Counted from the stretch's first letter, positions 9,480-21,479 are shown. The stretch is 64,000 nt of DNA from Hymenopus coronatus (GCA_030762935.1 CM060900.1:112744620-112808619); one strand, 5' to 3'. Numbers and translations: made by a program. The notes: generated from the letters alone by a model not told the origin.

Positions 9480-12400
9480 ATTTTGATTCTACAATAGAAC
9501 ACAGAAATTACTAGTCTTTATCTTTATTCTTATTAGAAATTTGTCAAAAGCTTATTTGAAAGTTGCCGTTTTCATAAGGATTGATAACAAAGTTGCCATC
9601 AATGCCCTTATAGTAGATTGTTTTGCTGGATTAATGTTGTTCCTGCCTTTGAATCACACAGTATAAAATAGGTTCTCTATGCCGTCTCAAGTCATTCTTC
9701 TGAGTAAAAACGAAAGTTTAAATTCTCTCATAGATCTATTAATAAAAGCCTTATTGTGATTAAATTTTTTGTCCAGTCTCTAAAACATGGTGCTTCAGAC
9801 TTTTTTTTAGGGTTTGTTAAATTTTCTACAAACTCCTAAAAATTATCTAGGAATCAATATATTTTATGGGTTTGTGGCAGTAATGAGCTGGAACTGAAAT
9901 GGTTGAAACCTTTATCATTCATTTCTCTGAACTCAGTGGTTTCTGAGATACAGCTTCCAAAATAGACATGGACTGAAATCTCTTTGCTGACTGTGTAGCT
10001 CAATAACTGTCATGAGACAGACACTCATAGATCTGAATTAGGGTATTTCTACATGTTTCAATGACAGCTTTGGACATAAATGAGGAGTCATTAGCTTGTC
10101 TCAATCATAAATCTCAATAATAAGATGTCATTTAAAATTTTTTATTTTTAAAGGATATACTTATTAAAGTAATTTATTACAGAAATGGAAAAAGTACACT
10201 ATCTCCATATTATATATTCAATAAAATGTTTTCTGAAGTACAGCCAATGACTTCTCTCATTGAAGGATTCCTTGATCACAAGTCTTTACATTCAGGAAAA
10301 TCTAATATAATAAACATATTCTTCTGTTTCTCCTTTTGGATGAAATTACAGGATAAAAAGTAGTCCAAAACCTAGTGGAAATTTTTGTATATACCTGTAA
10401 TTTTAATGGCTAGAGCTCAATTTTATTTTTGAGCTTTAAAATTGAAATTTCCTGGACCTTAAGTTGGAATAATCTTCAATGAATCTTTCTTGGCATCATA
10501 AGACACAAAGCATTTCAATGCCATTTCACATCTAATACTATGGAAACTGCCTTTTCAGTCAGATAATAATACCAACTTTTAGTTTCAACATTTTAGGACA
10601 GTCATTTGCAGCTGATGATCCTGTGATACCTCTTCTGCTGTGTAACTTGATGAAGCCTTATGTAAAATTATTCAGGAATACAATGATTTTATGGTTGGTA
10701 AACATATCATTTTACATAGGTAGGAGCATTAGATGACACAAAATCCAGAGCTAATGCAAAGTTCTTGTCATATTGTGAGCACCTCCTACTTCAGGTATCC
10801 TGTTGTATTGTTGCAGCTGATAAATAAATCCATCCTTTTGCAAGGAGGTGATCAGTTCAACTGAACAATGTATTTTTTTAAGCTTGTTTTCCTCTCTCAG
10901 CTGCTCCACTATATCTGATAGAAATCAGTTTTCTGGGAGTTCTTCAATTTTCTCTTTAAACTTGTTCGAAATTCCGGTGCAGTTTTAATTCTTTAGGGCA
11001 TTATTGCATCTGTAGGACCTACATAACATAATACTTGAAATTGGTTCTAGAAATCTCGGTAATTACCACTGGAGGTGAAGTATTGCACTGGTAAATTAGA
11101 CGAGAAGCACTCCCTTTTTCTGCACAAACCTTCATCCTTATAGATTTTTTTTCTGCACAACATTCTGCATTAATTGTAAAATTTTCTGAAAGTTAAAGTT
11201 TCTTTAGCGACTTTTGTGTTTTGCATGTTACTGAATTAGTATGTGGCAAAACTAATAACATATTTCTTTAATCTGTAAAGAACATTGATTTAACAAGTAG
11301 TGGTCAGTGGAATAATAAATTGAATTTTGAAATGTTTACTTTCTAACAATCACTTGAAGTAATACTTGGCTAGTTAAATTCAGATTGCAAAAGTTTGAGG
11401 GCTGAAAGTCTTTGGCACATATCTCATACAAGGCATACATTTTTTTTCCGGTCCATATTTCTTAAATTTATGTCATCCAAATTGGCTCTTCAACATTTAT
11501 TAACTTATTGAGCACATCTGCAATATATTACAGTTACCTGGACTACAAAATAGTGTACAATGGCTAAAATGTATCAAATGGGCTTCAGAAAAACTACACA
11601 ATTTATTTCAGATTATGCTATTTTCTTTTCTCTTTCTTTAGGAAACCTGAAGAATGACAGTGCGTTTGGTTGCCAAGCATAATTATTTGCAACCATAAAC
11701 CACAAATAGTGCCCTCTGTGCTATAACATATTATTACAGCTGATAAAAATGATTATTTCAACTTGAAACACTATTGTGAATGAAGGGAAGATGTCGAACC
11801 GAACCAATATGCACTGAATTGTTCATCTCTTGCTGCTACAGGCACATCTGTAGCACATTCACCGGTTATTCAGCAAAGTTATTTGTAATGGTATTTGCTA
11901 ATAGCAACTCTCTTAAGTAAAACTTGCTGAATTTCAGAGAACATCATTTCATACTGAAAATAGCAGCATGTCAAAAGCTTAATACTACTAATGCATGCAA
12001 AAATTGAATATGCTTATAGCTAAACTGGAGATCAATTTTTCAATCTGATGATACGTGTCTGCAGTCCTGCCAGATTTGCTGTAGAAGAGCAACAAACTTT
12101 GTTCATGGTGATATTTAATAATATGCTGCAAATAAATAGCAAGTTCTGCATGATGCTCATCATATTTGTTGTTTAGTAGGGTATTTAAATTAACAAAGCA
12201 GAGCTATATTCAGAACCTAATGTCATTTAAACATACCAGAACAGTGCAATTTCCTTACTTAATATGTAATATATAGCCTTGATTTTATGTTTTTGAAGCT
12301 CAAATAGTTTTTTGCAGCATCCACTTTATTAGATACCAGCCTGTCTATCTTTGTAAATAAATAGCATTGTATTAAAATATGTTTAAACGACATTTCAGGT

Positions 12401-13300
12401 CTCATTCATTTGTATAAAAAAATGTACCACTTTTGGTCTCAATCTCTTTTGTTAGACCTGCAGTTTTTAAATTAAATAACTGCATGAAACACACACAAGA
12501 TAAAACTGGAGTGTTGCAGAACCCCTCTTCACAATACAAATTTTTTAAATAATTACATATTATAGGCTTTTGCTGATATTGCCGTTTTGTGAAGACCCTA
12601 GATATAAAAACATGCATATGCTGAAAATGTACAAAAGTACACATTCTGTTATGGTTCTTCAATCAATAGAGGAGCTTGTTAGATACATAGTGAACATCTA
12701 ACCTAGCCTTTCCTTTCACTGCCAGCTTTTAGAGGGCCTGTCTGATGGATATAGAATGAAGATATATGCCTAATATATGACCAATTTCAGCAAAAGTCTG
12801 TTACATATATACTTAAAACTGGTAACATGTCACAAAACTTCATGTCCTGACAGTGGAGAAGTGTAGTTAAAGCTCAGCCATTATGAGCCGTTATGAAGAT
12901 ATTAAATCAGTAGCAGATTGCATAGAAATTTTCAAGATCATTCCTTAGTCTAAGAAAAGTAACGGTTACCCAATGTGAGAGGAGATATTGCTAGCTGTAA
13001 TATAGCAGCTGATAGGTAAGCAGACATTCTTGCTAATGTGGCGGCAGCATAAATAAAAGATTTAAAGGTACTTCCAATATGTTTTGCTACAGCAACACTG
13101 CTTTGCATTAAATTTTAATAATATATTTCTATTTGATTCACATCAAGTGTTGGTCACTATTGTTTTAAATTCAGAATCATGTATCTAATTAACATTTTTA
13201 AAAAAATTATTTTCGCCACTAAATAATGGTCTTCTTGTTTTATTGAAATATTCTTCTTGATAATATTACAGTAAATATTAATAACAGAAGCACTATCAAC
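9480..13300. other. Unassigned AT-rich stretch
   Basis: No gene, RNA or recognisable mobile element could be supported in this 3.8 kb. Short minus-strand segments around 10,600-11,150 read like degraded protein coding, but match no family I can name. The 12,402-12,662 minus frame of 86 codons also resembles nothing known to me. Confidence 0.4.
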
Positions 13301-13374
13301 AGTGAAGTATTCATTACGGTGTTATGCTGGGTCACACTTGTTTATACTCACCTTTACTTAGTATTGTTGAAAAA

Positions 13375-13414
13375 CATTGAAAAATTTTCAAGAACATTTG
13401 TTCTGATCTTCAGC
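13375..13414 (-). ncRNA. Hammerhead ribozyme relic in PLE copy C
   Basis: On the minus strand the order is CTGAAGA (canonical core, N7 = A), a 5-bp stem AGAAC/GTTCT with an AAAT loop, then GAAA. This is the conserved hammerhead layout of core 1, stem II and core 2. The segment that should form stem III and the cleavage triplet reads ATTTTTC instead of CCGGTC, so cleavage is unlikely. PLEs are known to carry minimal hammerheads in their terminal repeats. Confidence 0.5.
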
Positions 13415-13834
13415 AGTTTGGCGACTGACGCTCCTTTTCTGCTCCCTCCTCTTCCTGTTGTTTCTGATCCTGTTGCATCTGGTATTGGAGATGCAAAAGT
13501 TTTAACACTTCATTCAGTAATGGGATTTCAAAATTTATTGTGTAATTGCTGTTTTATATTGTGTATATTTTCTCTGAGATGTCCAATTCTATTGGTGATG
13601 ATAGGGTTTCAAAAATTTTATGTTTTGCCCAGTGTTGTTTTCTATCCAAAAATGGTGTGACACAGCAGATTTGTCTATTTGCTTTAGTTTTATGTTTCTC
13701 TGGTGTTCCCTTAATCTAATGTCCAAGTTTCTCTTCATTTTGCTTATGTAATATTTCTCACAATCTAATATGGTAGATTCGAAATTCTAATGTGCTCTGA
13801 ATTGTATTCTTAAGAGGCTTGTTTAGAACATTCT

Positions 13835-14410
13835 TCACGTTGAATTTGTTGAAGATTCATTCAAATTTTCTAAAGGCCCAAGGGTGGTAGTTGACTTTTT
13901 TTGTATTTCCAGGTTGTTTGATAGCTGTGTTAATGCTGTAGTTAGCAAAATTACTGGAGTTTTTCTTTCTTTTTTAGAATTTTTTATGAGATCAAGGTTA
14001 AATCCATTTTCTACTCTATTTCTAATATGTGTTGTTCTTTTTTGAAATTCCTCCTTGCTCAATGGGATCAAGCTTCTGAAGACAGCCAGTTGATGTGAAG
14101 TTGGATTGCAACCATTTTTCTTAATGTAATTATCCTCATATGTGGATTTCCTGTGTATTCCAAATTTGAAACTATTTTGATCTCTAATTATTTTGAGGTC
14201 TAGAAAGGGTAGAATGTATTTTTCTTCCATTGTAAATTTGATGCTGTTATCCTGTAGGTTCAATAGCTTCAGAGAATCTTCTTTTAGTTTTAGGGGAATG
14301 ATAGCAAAAGCATTGACATATTTTTGCCGAAACTTGCAGACTTGGGGGAAGGCTTTTACTCCATGGACCTCGAGGTACCTCATGACAAATCTGCTAGCAA
14401 GGGTAACCAT
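13835..14410 (-). pseudogene. PLE reverse transcriptase C-terminal portion
   Basis: A 191-codon frame with no internal stop covers the RT palm end, thumb and linker: SRFVMRYLEVHGVKAFPQ, the degenerate catalytic box KYVNAFAII, LPFLDLKIIRD, FGIHRKSTYEDN, then HIRNRVENGFN. The two catalytic Asp of YVDD are replaced (YVNA), so the product would lack polymerase activity. Upstream RT motifs lie in other frames to about 14,775, and the GIY-YIG segment lies below 13,835. Confidence 0.85.
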
Positions 14411-15402
14411 GGATTACCCATTGCTAGGCCTTTTGACTGTTGATAAAATTTTTTATTCAAAGTGAAGAAGTTATGCCTGATGCATAATGTCTATTTCAGT
14501 GGAGTCTGTTGTGGTTAGCATCAGCGATTTTCTGAGGAGATTAGGTATTTTTTAATATGAATGCTTGTGAAAAGCGATTTTATGTCAAAAGAAACCATTA
14601 TGTGGTTGTTAGAAATATTGTAATTCTGTAGGTGGTTTATCAATTCTAAGGAGTTTTCTACTCCCGAACTCAAATTTCTTGTAAGATTTTAGTTTATTAA
14701 CCAGCCACTTAGCGGTGCAGTAATTAGGTAAGTTGATGCCACGTTGGTAACTAATTCATGTTACATCTTTACATTCCCGACTATAATAGCCTCTTCCTCT
14801 TCTAGGTTTATAAAATTCTTAGGTTTAAGGTCTTTAGGTTTATGAATTCCTGTCTCACCAACAGGGATCTTTCCTATCTCCGTGGTTCCTGTCCCACAGT
14901 TTCGGCGCAGCGTTCAACTTGTGTGCTCTCCAGAGGTCTCAAATGTGAAGGTTGAGTGCACCCTCCTCACTACCCTTTTCGTGCGACACTAGGTGCGGAA
15001 CCGTTCCGATGTCATCTACACCCACGTAGCTCCAAGGGCCCGGGACCCCTCTAGCAGCTCGGCAACCGCGAGTGGCTGAGCTGATCGGGGGGATCCCGAC
15101 GTGTTACCGCTGTCTGGGGCCCGATGTAATCAACCACAAGTTCTCTGAATACACGCTGACTCCGTTGAGGCACCGTGGCCTACAGTGGGGAGCCACTGGC
15201 GGTTATTCCAGTGGTAGGGGCATAAAGTCGGGCCTTCCATCGGTGAAAATGTCGCATGCCGGTAAGTAGTGACGTACTCCTTGAGATCAGTCCTGTAGCG
15301 GGTGCTCCAGGCCGGCACAGATCGGAAGATTTAGGTGTCTTTTCTTGTATCCCCCGGATGTCAGGCTGACGTCGACGTTTCCGGAAGGGGGACTGTACCA
15401 TC

Positions 15403-16122
15403 ATGGCTCCTCTGCGCTTACCCTCTTCAACACCCCGTTATTTCGTGATGCGACTTATGTGCGAGACAAAGATTATGAAGGATGTCAGTTCCTATTATAT
15501 TATAAAAGAACTGGACAGGATTTGCGGAAAGGTGACCAATGCCACACGTTGTAGAGACGGCACACTGTTAATTGAGATAGCCACACCTGACCAACCGGCC
15601 AAGTTGAAGAGTGCCTCTTTTTTGGGTTCTGACCCTATTAAGGTAGAGAAGCACAAATCCTTGAATAGTAACCGTGGTGTAGTGACGGCTGCTAGTTTGG
15701 ACGGATTATCAAACGACGACATAGTGAATTGTCTTTCTGACCAAGCCGTTATGAGTGCGTAATGTTTAATTGGCAAATGGGATGACAAGCCGTTCCCACT
15801 CCGCACGGTCTTTTTGACATTTGAGCGGACTGAAATTCCGGCTTTTATCATGTGTGGTTATGAAAGAGCACCCGGGCGCCCATATATTCCGAACCCGCCG
15901 GTCCCCATGGCCGCGCTCGCCAAAGCGTCTCGCTTTGGTGTTTCGCAGCGCAGGAGATCTTAGGTTCGAGTCCCGCTTTGGGCAGGGGTGTTATGTTTAT
16001 GTGTGTGTGTGTGTAAAAAGTAAAACAGAAATTCAGTAATCATAGAGTAATCAAAGTAAACAAATTAGGTAAATAAAAGTAGGGTATACAGTACCGGAGT
16101 CCCGATCAGACTCCGAAACTGT

Positions 16123-16157
<35 letters not shown>

Positions 16158-16840
16158 CTATGCGCTGTTACCGCTGCCAGAAATTCGGCCATACGCAACA
16201 ACGTTGTGCCAATTCACCGGTTTGTGTGGGCAAAAAGCGTACGATGAATCAGCATGCGCCCAAGGTCCCACCTGTGTCAACTGTGCAGAGGCACATTCAT
16301 CAAATTCTAAGGAGTGTCCGCGTTTCCGCGAGGAGAAGACGATCCAGGAGATAAGGGTCAAAGAGTACTGAACTTTTCAAGCGGCACAGAAGCGTTATTT
16401 AGAGCTCAACCCGTCCTCTACTTTGAATTTTTCTGCTGCTGTCCGCCAACCAGTGCAGAAGCAGGATGCGATTGTTCAGACCATTCCTAGTGCTCGTTCC
16501 CGTGCGTGTACAGACCAATTCCTCTTCCGACAACGTTTCGTTTCCAAGGACCACTTCAATGCCATCTACATCTTCTACCCCTCTTCCGAATCGCACGACA
16601 CATTCGTCGCCCTACAGGTCGTTCGCACTCTCCGAACCGCACCCGAACGGCTTGCTCGGACACCGATACTAGTGATGGCCAACCAGAAACATTGCCAGTT
16701 GGCGGCCACACTCGCCTGAGTCGTAGCCCCACAAAAAAGAAAAAGATAAAACTCCGCCAAACCCCCCCCCATCGGTCGCCCATTGATTCTATACCTTATA
16801 GGCGCGCACTTTTTGAAAACAAGCCTTCTTACTGACCTTG
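15403..16840 (+). pseudogene. LINE ORF1 (nucleic-acid chaperone with zinc knuckles), broken
   Basis: Nucleic-acid-binding protein of the LINE ribonucleoprotein. The N-terminal part (15403-15762) has DVSSYYIIKELDRICGKV and LLIEIATPDQPAKLK, the usual LINE ORF1 lead-in. A TAA at about 15,760 interrupts, but the same frame continues with CLIGKWDDKPFPLRTVFLTF to RPYIPNP at 15,896. A 257-bp SINE then splits the gene. Coding resumes at 16,160 with MRCYRCQKFGHTQQRC, a CX2CX4HX4C knuckle. Further Cys/His-rich sequence lies in a shifted frame to about 16,330. A Pro/Ser-rich tail (16,423-16,835) uses several frames. The likely start is ATG 15403, preceded by the GC-rich leader. Confidence 0.8.
15897..16153 (+). 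mobile_element. tRNA-derived SINE (family C) nested in LINE ORF1
   Basis: A 257-bp insertion: a tRNA-like head with B box GGTTCGAGTCCC (about 15,962-15,973), a GGGCAGGGG block, a short (GT)n, an A-rich body and a poly(A) tail of about 25-30. It is flanked by an AACCC direct repeat, 15,892-15,896 before and about 16,154-16,158 after. The LINE ORF1 frame is continuous across the site when a single AACCC is counted, so this is a clean target-primed insertion younger than the LINE. Confidence 0.8.
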
Positions 16841-16842
16841 TA

Positions 16843-19800
16843 ATGGCTCTCCTCCAATGGAATATACGTGGTCTACGTTCACATCGATCCGACCTGGATC
16901 TTCTAATGCGATCTTATACCCCTCCCATCGTTTGCTTACAGGAGACGAAATTACGTCCTCGAGATACCTTTACTTTGCATAGGTACACACCGGTTCGGTT
17001 TGATCTGGAACCTGACGAGGGTTCTCCTGCGCACGGTGGGTCAATGGCCTGGTTCGAGACGACGTGTGTCTCCGACCTGTGACACTCACCACTCAATTAC
17101 AAGCTGTGGCTGTCCACATTTCTGTTCCAGGTTTTAGTTTATCCGTCTTGAGTCTTTATGTCCCTCCTGCGTATCCCCTTGCCATTGTTGACCTTGTGAG
17201 TTTAGCCTCCCAGTTACCTCCACCGTACCTTCTGGTGGGAGATTTTAACGGTCATCACCCTCTTTGGGGATGTCCCAGGGCGTGTGGAAGGGGAGCCGTA
17301 ACCGCTGATCTGCTGGACCAACTGAACCTCTATTTTGAATACTGGTGAGCCTACATTTCTTTGACTCCACTGGCACCCTATCTCACCTTGATTTAAGTAT
17401 ATGCTCAGCACAGCTTAGACGCCGTTTAGAGTGGAATGTCGTCTCGGATGCACACTCCAGTGATCATTTTCCAGTTGCTATTGCCTTTCTTCATCGTACT
17501 CCATCCACTGGTATTCCCAAATTCCAGTTTAGGAAGGCGGATTGGTCACTTTATTCTCGTTTAGCCCGTTTCTCCGATAGGGAATATCTCACTGTTGATA
17601 GCATGGTTGAGCATTTGACCTTCGTTATTATGGCTGCTGCCGAGCGTTCCATTCCTAGTACGTCTTCCCATCCCAGGTGTACCCCGGTTCCTTGGTGGAA
17701 CGAGGAATGCGGCAAAGCCATCCATGCGCGGAGAAATGCTTTTAGAATTTTTTTAACGTCATCCAACGGCTGATAATTTAATGGTTTATAAAGAATTACG
17801 GGCTCGGGCGCGTCGTATTTTCCGTGAAAGTAAGAAGGCCTCTTGGAAGCGTTATTTGGAAAGCTTGAATAGCTCAACTCCTACATGCGTTGTGTGGGAC
17901 ACTTCGGCGCGTAGCCGGTAAGGCAAAACCGTGTACTGTACCCGGTCTTAGGGTTGGGGGCGACATCCTGGTGGAGCCGGCCCTTATTGCTAACACGTTA
18001 GGCAGGACTTTTGAGGCAGTTTCCAGTTCCGCGAATTATAATCCGGCATTTGTTTCCCTCAATGTTGCGTTGGAAGCCCAGGAGTTTTCATTCCGGTCCG
18101 ACAACCATGAGGACTACCAACGCCCTTTTAGCTTGCGCGAGCTGGAACATGCACTCTCTATTTCTAGGCAATCAGCTCCTGAGCCGGACGCCATACATGT
18201 GTCGCTACTTCAACATATGTCTACGGATGGTAAGCTCTTTCTCCTCCAGCTCTATAATCGCATCTGGCGTGAAGGTGTGTTTCCTGCTGTTTGGCGCGAG
18301 GCCACCGTTGTTCCTATTTTGAAACCTGGAAAGGATCGCCAACTACCTTCCAGTTACCGCCCCAGTTCTCTAACTAGTTGCGTTTGTAAGGCAATGGAAT
18401 GCATGGGAAATGGGCGGTTTATGTGGTGTCTCGAATCTCGGGGCCTCATATTGAATGTTCAGTGTGGTTTTCGTCGGCACCGCTCCACTATCGATCGTCT
18501 GGTATCTCTTTCGACTGATGTTATGAACGGGTTTCTGAGAAAGAGCCAGACCGTGGCTGTGTTTTTTGATTTGCAGAAAGCTTACGACACATGTTGGAGG
18601 ACTGGCATTCTTCGTACAGTTCAGCAGTGGGGTTTCTGTGGTCGCCTCCCCATATTCATTCGGGAGTTCGTGAAAGACCGGGCATTTCGGGTGCGCATGG
18701 GTTCGCTTTTATCTGATTATTTTACTCAGGAGAACGGAGTACCTCAGGGTTCAGTACTTGGTGTTACACTGTTCCTTATTGCAATCAACCCTCTTGTTGA
18801 CTGCCTTCCACCAGGGATTTCGTCGTCGCTCATTGTCGACGATTTTGCCGTGTATCTCACATCTCGGCGTACTTGTCTCCTAGAGCGTCGACTGCAGCGG
18901 TGTCTCGACTCTATTTCCTCCTGGAATCTAGCAAACGGCTTTCACTTCTCCACTAAGAAGACTGTTTGTGTAAATTTCTGGCGCCGGAAGGAGTTTCCTT
19001 CTCCTACTCTCCACCTCGGCACAGACATACCCGTTTGCAAATTAGGCGAAATTCTTGGGGTTAATATTCGATCGAAAGTTATGTTGGTCCGCCCATATAA
19101 CTTATTTGAAGGGACGGTGCGTCCGTTCTCTCGATATTTTACGTCTTTTAAGTGACACATCCTGAGGAGCTGACAGGACCGTACTTACAAACCTGTATCG
19201 AACATTGGTCCGTTTCAAATTGGATTATGGGTGTATCATTTATTCTTCTGCGCGACCCTCTATTGTTCGTCGCTTAAACACTGTTCATCATCAAGGCATA
19301 CGGCTAACGACTGGCGCCTTCCTCACTAGCCCAGTTAATAGTGTTTGTGCGGAAGCTGTAGAACCACCGCTATGTTATCGCCGTGAGTATCTTCTGTGCA
19401 GTTATGCTTGCCGACTATCCAGCATACCTCAACATCCAAGTTGTGCATCCTTTTTTGACGATTCCTTGGATGCTTTGTATGCCTCTCGCCCTCTTGCCGC
19501 CCGGGATGCGTTTTTGCAGACTCCTTGAGCAGATGAATATGCCTATGCCCGCCGTCCTGCCAAAAAGAGAAACTACTTTCCCTTCTTGGCTTCATCCGGA
19601 AAACCCTATCCATCTAGGTTCCTCCAGTATTTCGAAGTCAAATACCCCTGGTTTCGTCCTTCGGTCAATAGTTTTAGCTCTAAAGGACTAACTTCCCAAC
19701 AACATTTTTATTTATACTGACGAAGAACGCTCAAGAGTTTGGATGTGCCTTTGTGGTTGGAAACCAAATTTTAATTTTCGTCTTTCGCGACTTTTACCGC

Positions 19801-20484
19801 TGAGCTTTTAAGTATTCTTCAAGCTCTTTTTTATGTGCGGCGACATATGATACCACTCTCTGCCATCTATACCGATTGTCTCAGTGCCCTTCAAAGCCTT
19901 CGTGCGCTGTACACTTTCCATCCTATGGTACAGAGAATCCAGGACTGTCTTCACTCCCTTTCAGAAGCAGGTCTCAACGTGACGTTCGTGTGGGTGCCTG
20001 GTCACACTGGAGTGGTTGGGAATGAGGCAGCTGATTCTGCTGCCAAGAGAGCCATTTTATCTCCCAGGATTTTTTGTTCTTCCGTTCCCGCGAATGATCT
20101 GAAGGCGGTTTTTCGTGGGACCATTCTTTCTCGTTGGGAGGCTGAATGGTCCCAAATTAGTGACAACAAATTGCGGGTAATTAAGCCAGTCCCGGAAGCC
20201 TGGAAAACATCTTGACGTTCTTCCCACCGAGAAGTCATTTTATGTCGCCTACGTATCGGACACTAATTTTAGCCACTGTCATTTACTGCGAGGAGAGCCA
20301 AATCCAGATTGTCGGTGTGATGCGACCTTGACAGTGAAACGTTTTAATTGAGTGCCAGTACTTAGCTACTCTTCGCATGTCGAGCTTGCCCCATGACATG
20401 CATGCCATCCTAGCGGACAGCCTGCATGCTGTAGAACGGGTTTTATCTTTCATAGGACAGTGGCCTCTGATTGGCCATATATAG
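16843..20484 (+). pseudogene. LINE ORF2 (endonuclease, RT, RNase H), broken
   Basis: The start at ATG 16843 reads MALLQWNIRGLRSH, the classic APE-endonuclease opening. CLQETKL carries the catalytic Glu. After a frameshift near 17,070 come LLVGDFNGHHPLWG and then DAHSSDHFPV (SDH box, about 17,450-17,470). The RT runs through 17,890-19,155: VVPILKPGKD, VFFDLQKAYDTCWR, NGVPQGSVLG and SSLIVDDFAVYL, where the usual aromatic before VDD is Ile. FKLDYGCIIYSSA begins the thumb (19,210). RNase H follows: IYTDEE (about 19,705), YTDCLSALQSL (19,860) and GHTGVVGNEAADSAA (about 20,000-20,045). A C-terminal H/C motif lies at 20,280-20,340. The stop is TAG 20,482-20,484. At least five frame breaks; inactive. 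Confidence 0.88.
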
Positions 20485-20531
20485 TTTTATTTCCATTCTA
20501 CAACTTTAGCAATATGGTCCTTTATTCTTTA

Positions 20532-20875
20532 TTTTAATCTATTGGACGGTTTTTGAACTTTTAACTTTGGAGGGATGTATTAGTAGGTTATATTCCTTTT
20601 ACCGTAATATTTTAACTAGCAGATTAATTTTATCATTTATTGATCCATAGTTTTAACCTACCGGACTGGTTTTAAAGTTTTATTGTTGGGGAGATAGTAA
20701 GTTATAATATTAAATTGACCAGGATATTTTAGCTGGGGAAGATCAATTTTATGATTGATTTCTTCATTATTTTAACCTACTGAACCGTTTTAAGTATAAG
20801 TAGGGGATATATAAGTAGGTTTCATTTTACCGTGCTATTTTAGCCAGAAGATTAACTTTGTTTTATTTTGTGTTA
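20532..20875 (+). repeat. Three 119-bp tandem repeats in LINE 3'UTR
   Basis: Diverged copies start at about 20,532, 20,651 and 20,770, each opening with TTTTAAYCTAY-GGAC-like sequence and containing a TATTTTARC(C/T)AG block followed by GATYAA. The spacing is 119 bp in both intervals. The third copy runs into the terminal stem-loop. Confidence 0.7.
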
Positions 20876-20910
20876 TAGGGCGCTAATAACTGTATAGGTT
20901 GGGCGCCCTA
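20876..20910 (+). other. LINE 3'-terminal stem-loop
   Basis: TAGGGCGC (20,876-20,883) pairs perfectly with GCGCCCTA (20,903-20,910) across a 19-base loop, directly before the AAAACTTTAC and (CT)n end of the element. Such 3' hairpins serve as reverse-transcriptase recognition sites in several LINE groups; that role here is inferred. Confidence 0.7.
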
Positions 20911-20916
20911 AAACTT

Positions 20917-20920
<4 letters not shown>

Positions 20921-20980
<60 letters not shown>

Positions 20981-20999
20981 ACACACACACACACACACA
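20921..20999 (+). repeat. (CT)n(CA)n microsatellite at LINE tail
   Basis: About 60 bp of CT dinucleotides followed by about 20 bp of CA, abutting the LINE 3' end. Confidence 0.9.
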
Positions 21000-21479
21000 T
21001 GCACGCACCCACCCACAGTTTTTTACAAATCTATCAATATTGTAATAAGTTTTTGTATTAGAAACCTCTCTAGTTTGTTTTAAATTTATTCTTTTTGCAG
21101 AATTTGATTTCATTGGGAGGACGCTATAAAACTTGATTGCTATGAAACTATACATCTTTTCAAATAAGTATAATCAATGAGTGGGGATTGCTAGGTTGTG
21201 TGTATGTCTAGTGTTGTGATTGTGCCTTATCAGAGTTTGTTTCTAGGGGGAAATAGAATTTTCTGAAATGCAAGATAATTTGATATACAGTATGTTTCTT
21301 ACAAAACTTGGCTACGAGCAGCACAGCCCTTGTGACCACTGCATTTCCATGTGCACACCCTACATCTGTTCTGTTGTCACATGTGCATCAGTCTAATTTC
21401 TGTTCTAGTCTAGTTAATACATGAATAATATTAGGAATGTTAGTAAGAATGCTAGTTTTGCTTGAAGTGCTTTCAAAAT

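Larger units (their letters stand above)
13319..14775 (-). mobile_element. Penelope-like element copy C (RT + GIY-YIG + hammerhead relic)
   Basis: Minus-strand PLE that keeps the domain order. RT fingers include an AKWLVNKLKSYKKFEFG-like segment (about 14,710-14,650). In the RT palm, the box expected to read YVDDIFAI is KYVNAFAIIPLK near 14,320, so the catalytic aspartates are lost. ILPFLDLKIIRDQNSFKFGI and YEDNYIKKNGCNPTSHQLA mark the thumb (14,220-14,090). The linker runs to 13,835. The GIY-YIG part at about 13,800-13,560 has a YISKMKRNLDIRLREHQR segment and SAVSHHFW. The long frame (191 codons) spans 14,410-13,835. The 3' end carries a hammerhead-like motif at 13,375-13,414. The copy cannot be active. 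Confidence 0.85.
14880..20999 (+). mobile_element. Near full-length LINE (I/Jockey superfamily) with RNase H
   Basis: About 6 kb and distinctly more GC-rich than its surroundings. The order is a 5'UTR of about 520 bp, ORF1 with CCHC knuckles, ORF2 with an APE endonuclease, RT, RNase H and a Cys/His tail, then a 3'UTR with three 119-bp repeats, a terminal stem-loop and a (CT)n(CA)n end. Possession of RNase H points to the I/R1/LOA side of the group rather than classical Jockey. ORF1 and ORF2 both carry stops and frameshifts, and ORF1 is split by a SINE. The exact 5' boundary is uncertain (about 14,870-14,890). It inserts next to, and is not part of, PLE copy C. Confidence 0.88.

Noticed and set aside
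10300..11700. Degraded transposase on the minus strand
   Set aside because: A few protein-like segments were seen, but no family motif could be matched in order, so it is left unassigned.
13319..13660. 113-codon + strand frame
   Set aside because: It is antisense to the GIY-YIG and 3' end of PLE copy C, which explains the sequence better.
15072..15404. Several overlapping frames in the LINE leader
   Set aside because: GC-rich 5'UTR of the LINE with few stops; no domain, and the true ORF1 start fits 15,403.
20532..20875. CRISPR-like array
   Set aside because: The 119-bp units are diverged and contiguous without spacers, and lie in a LINE 3'UTR of a eukaryote.
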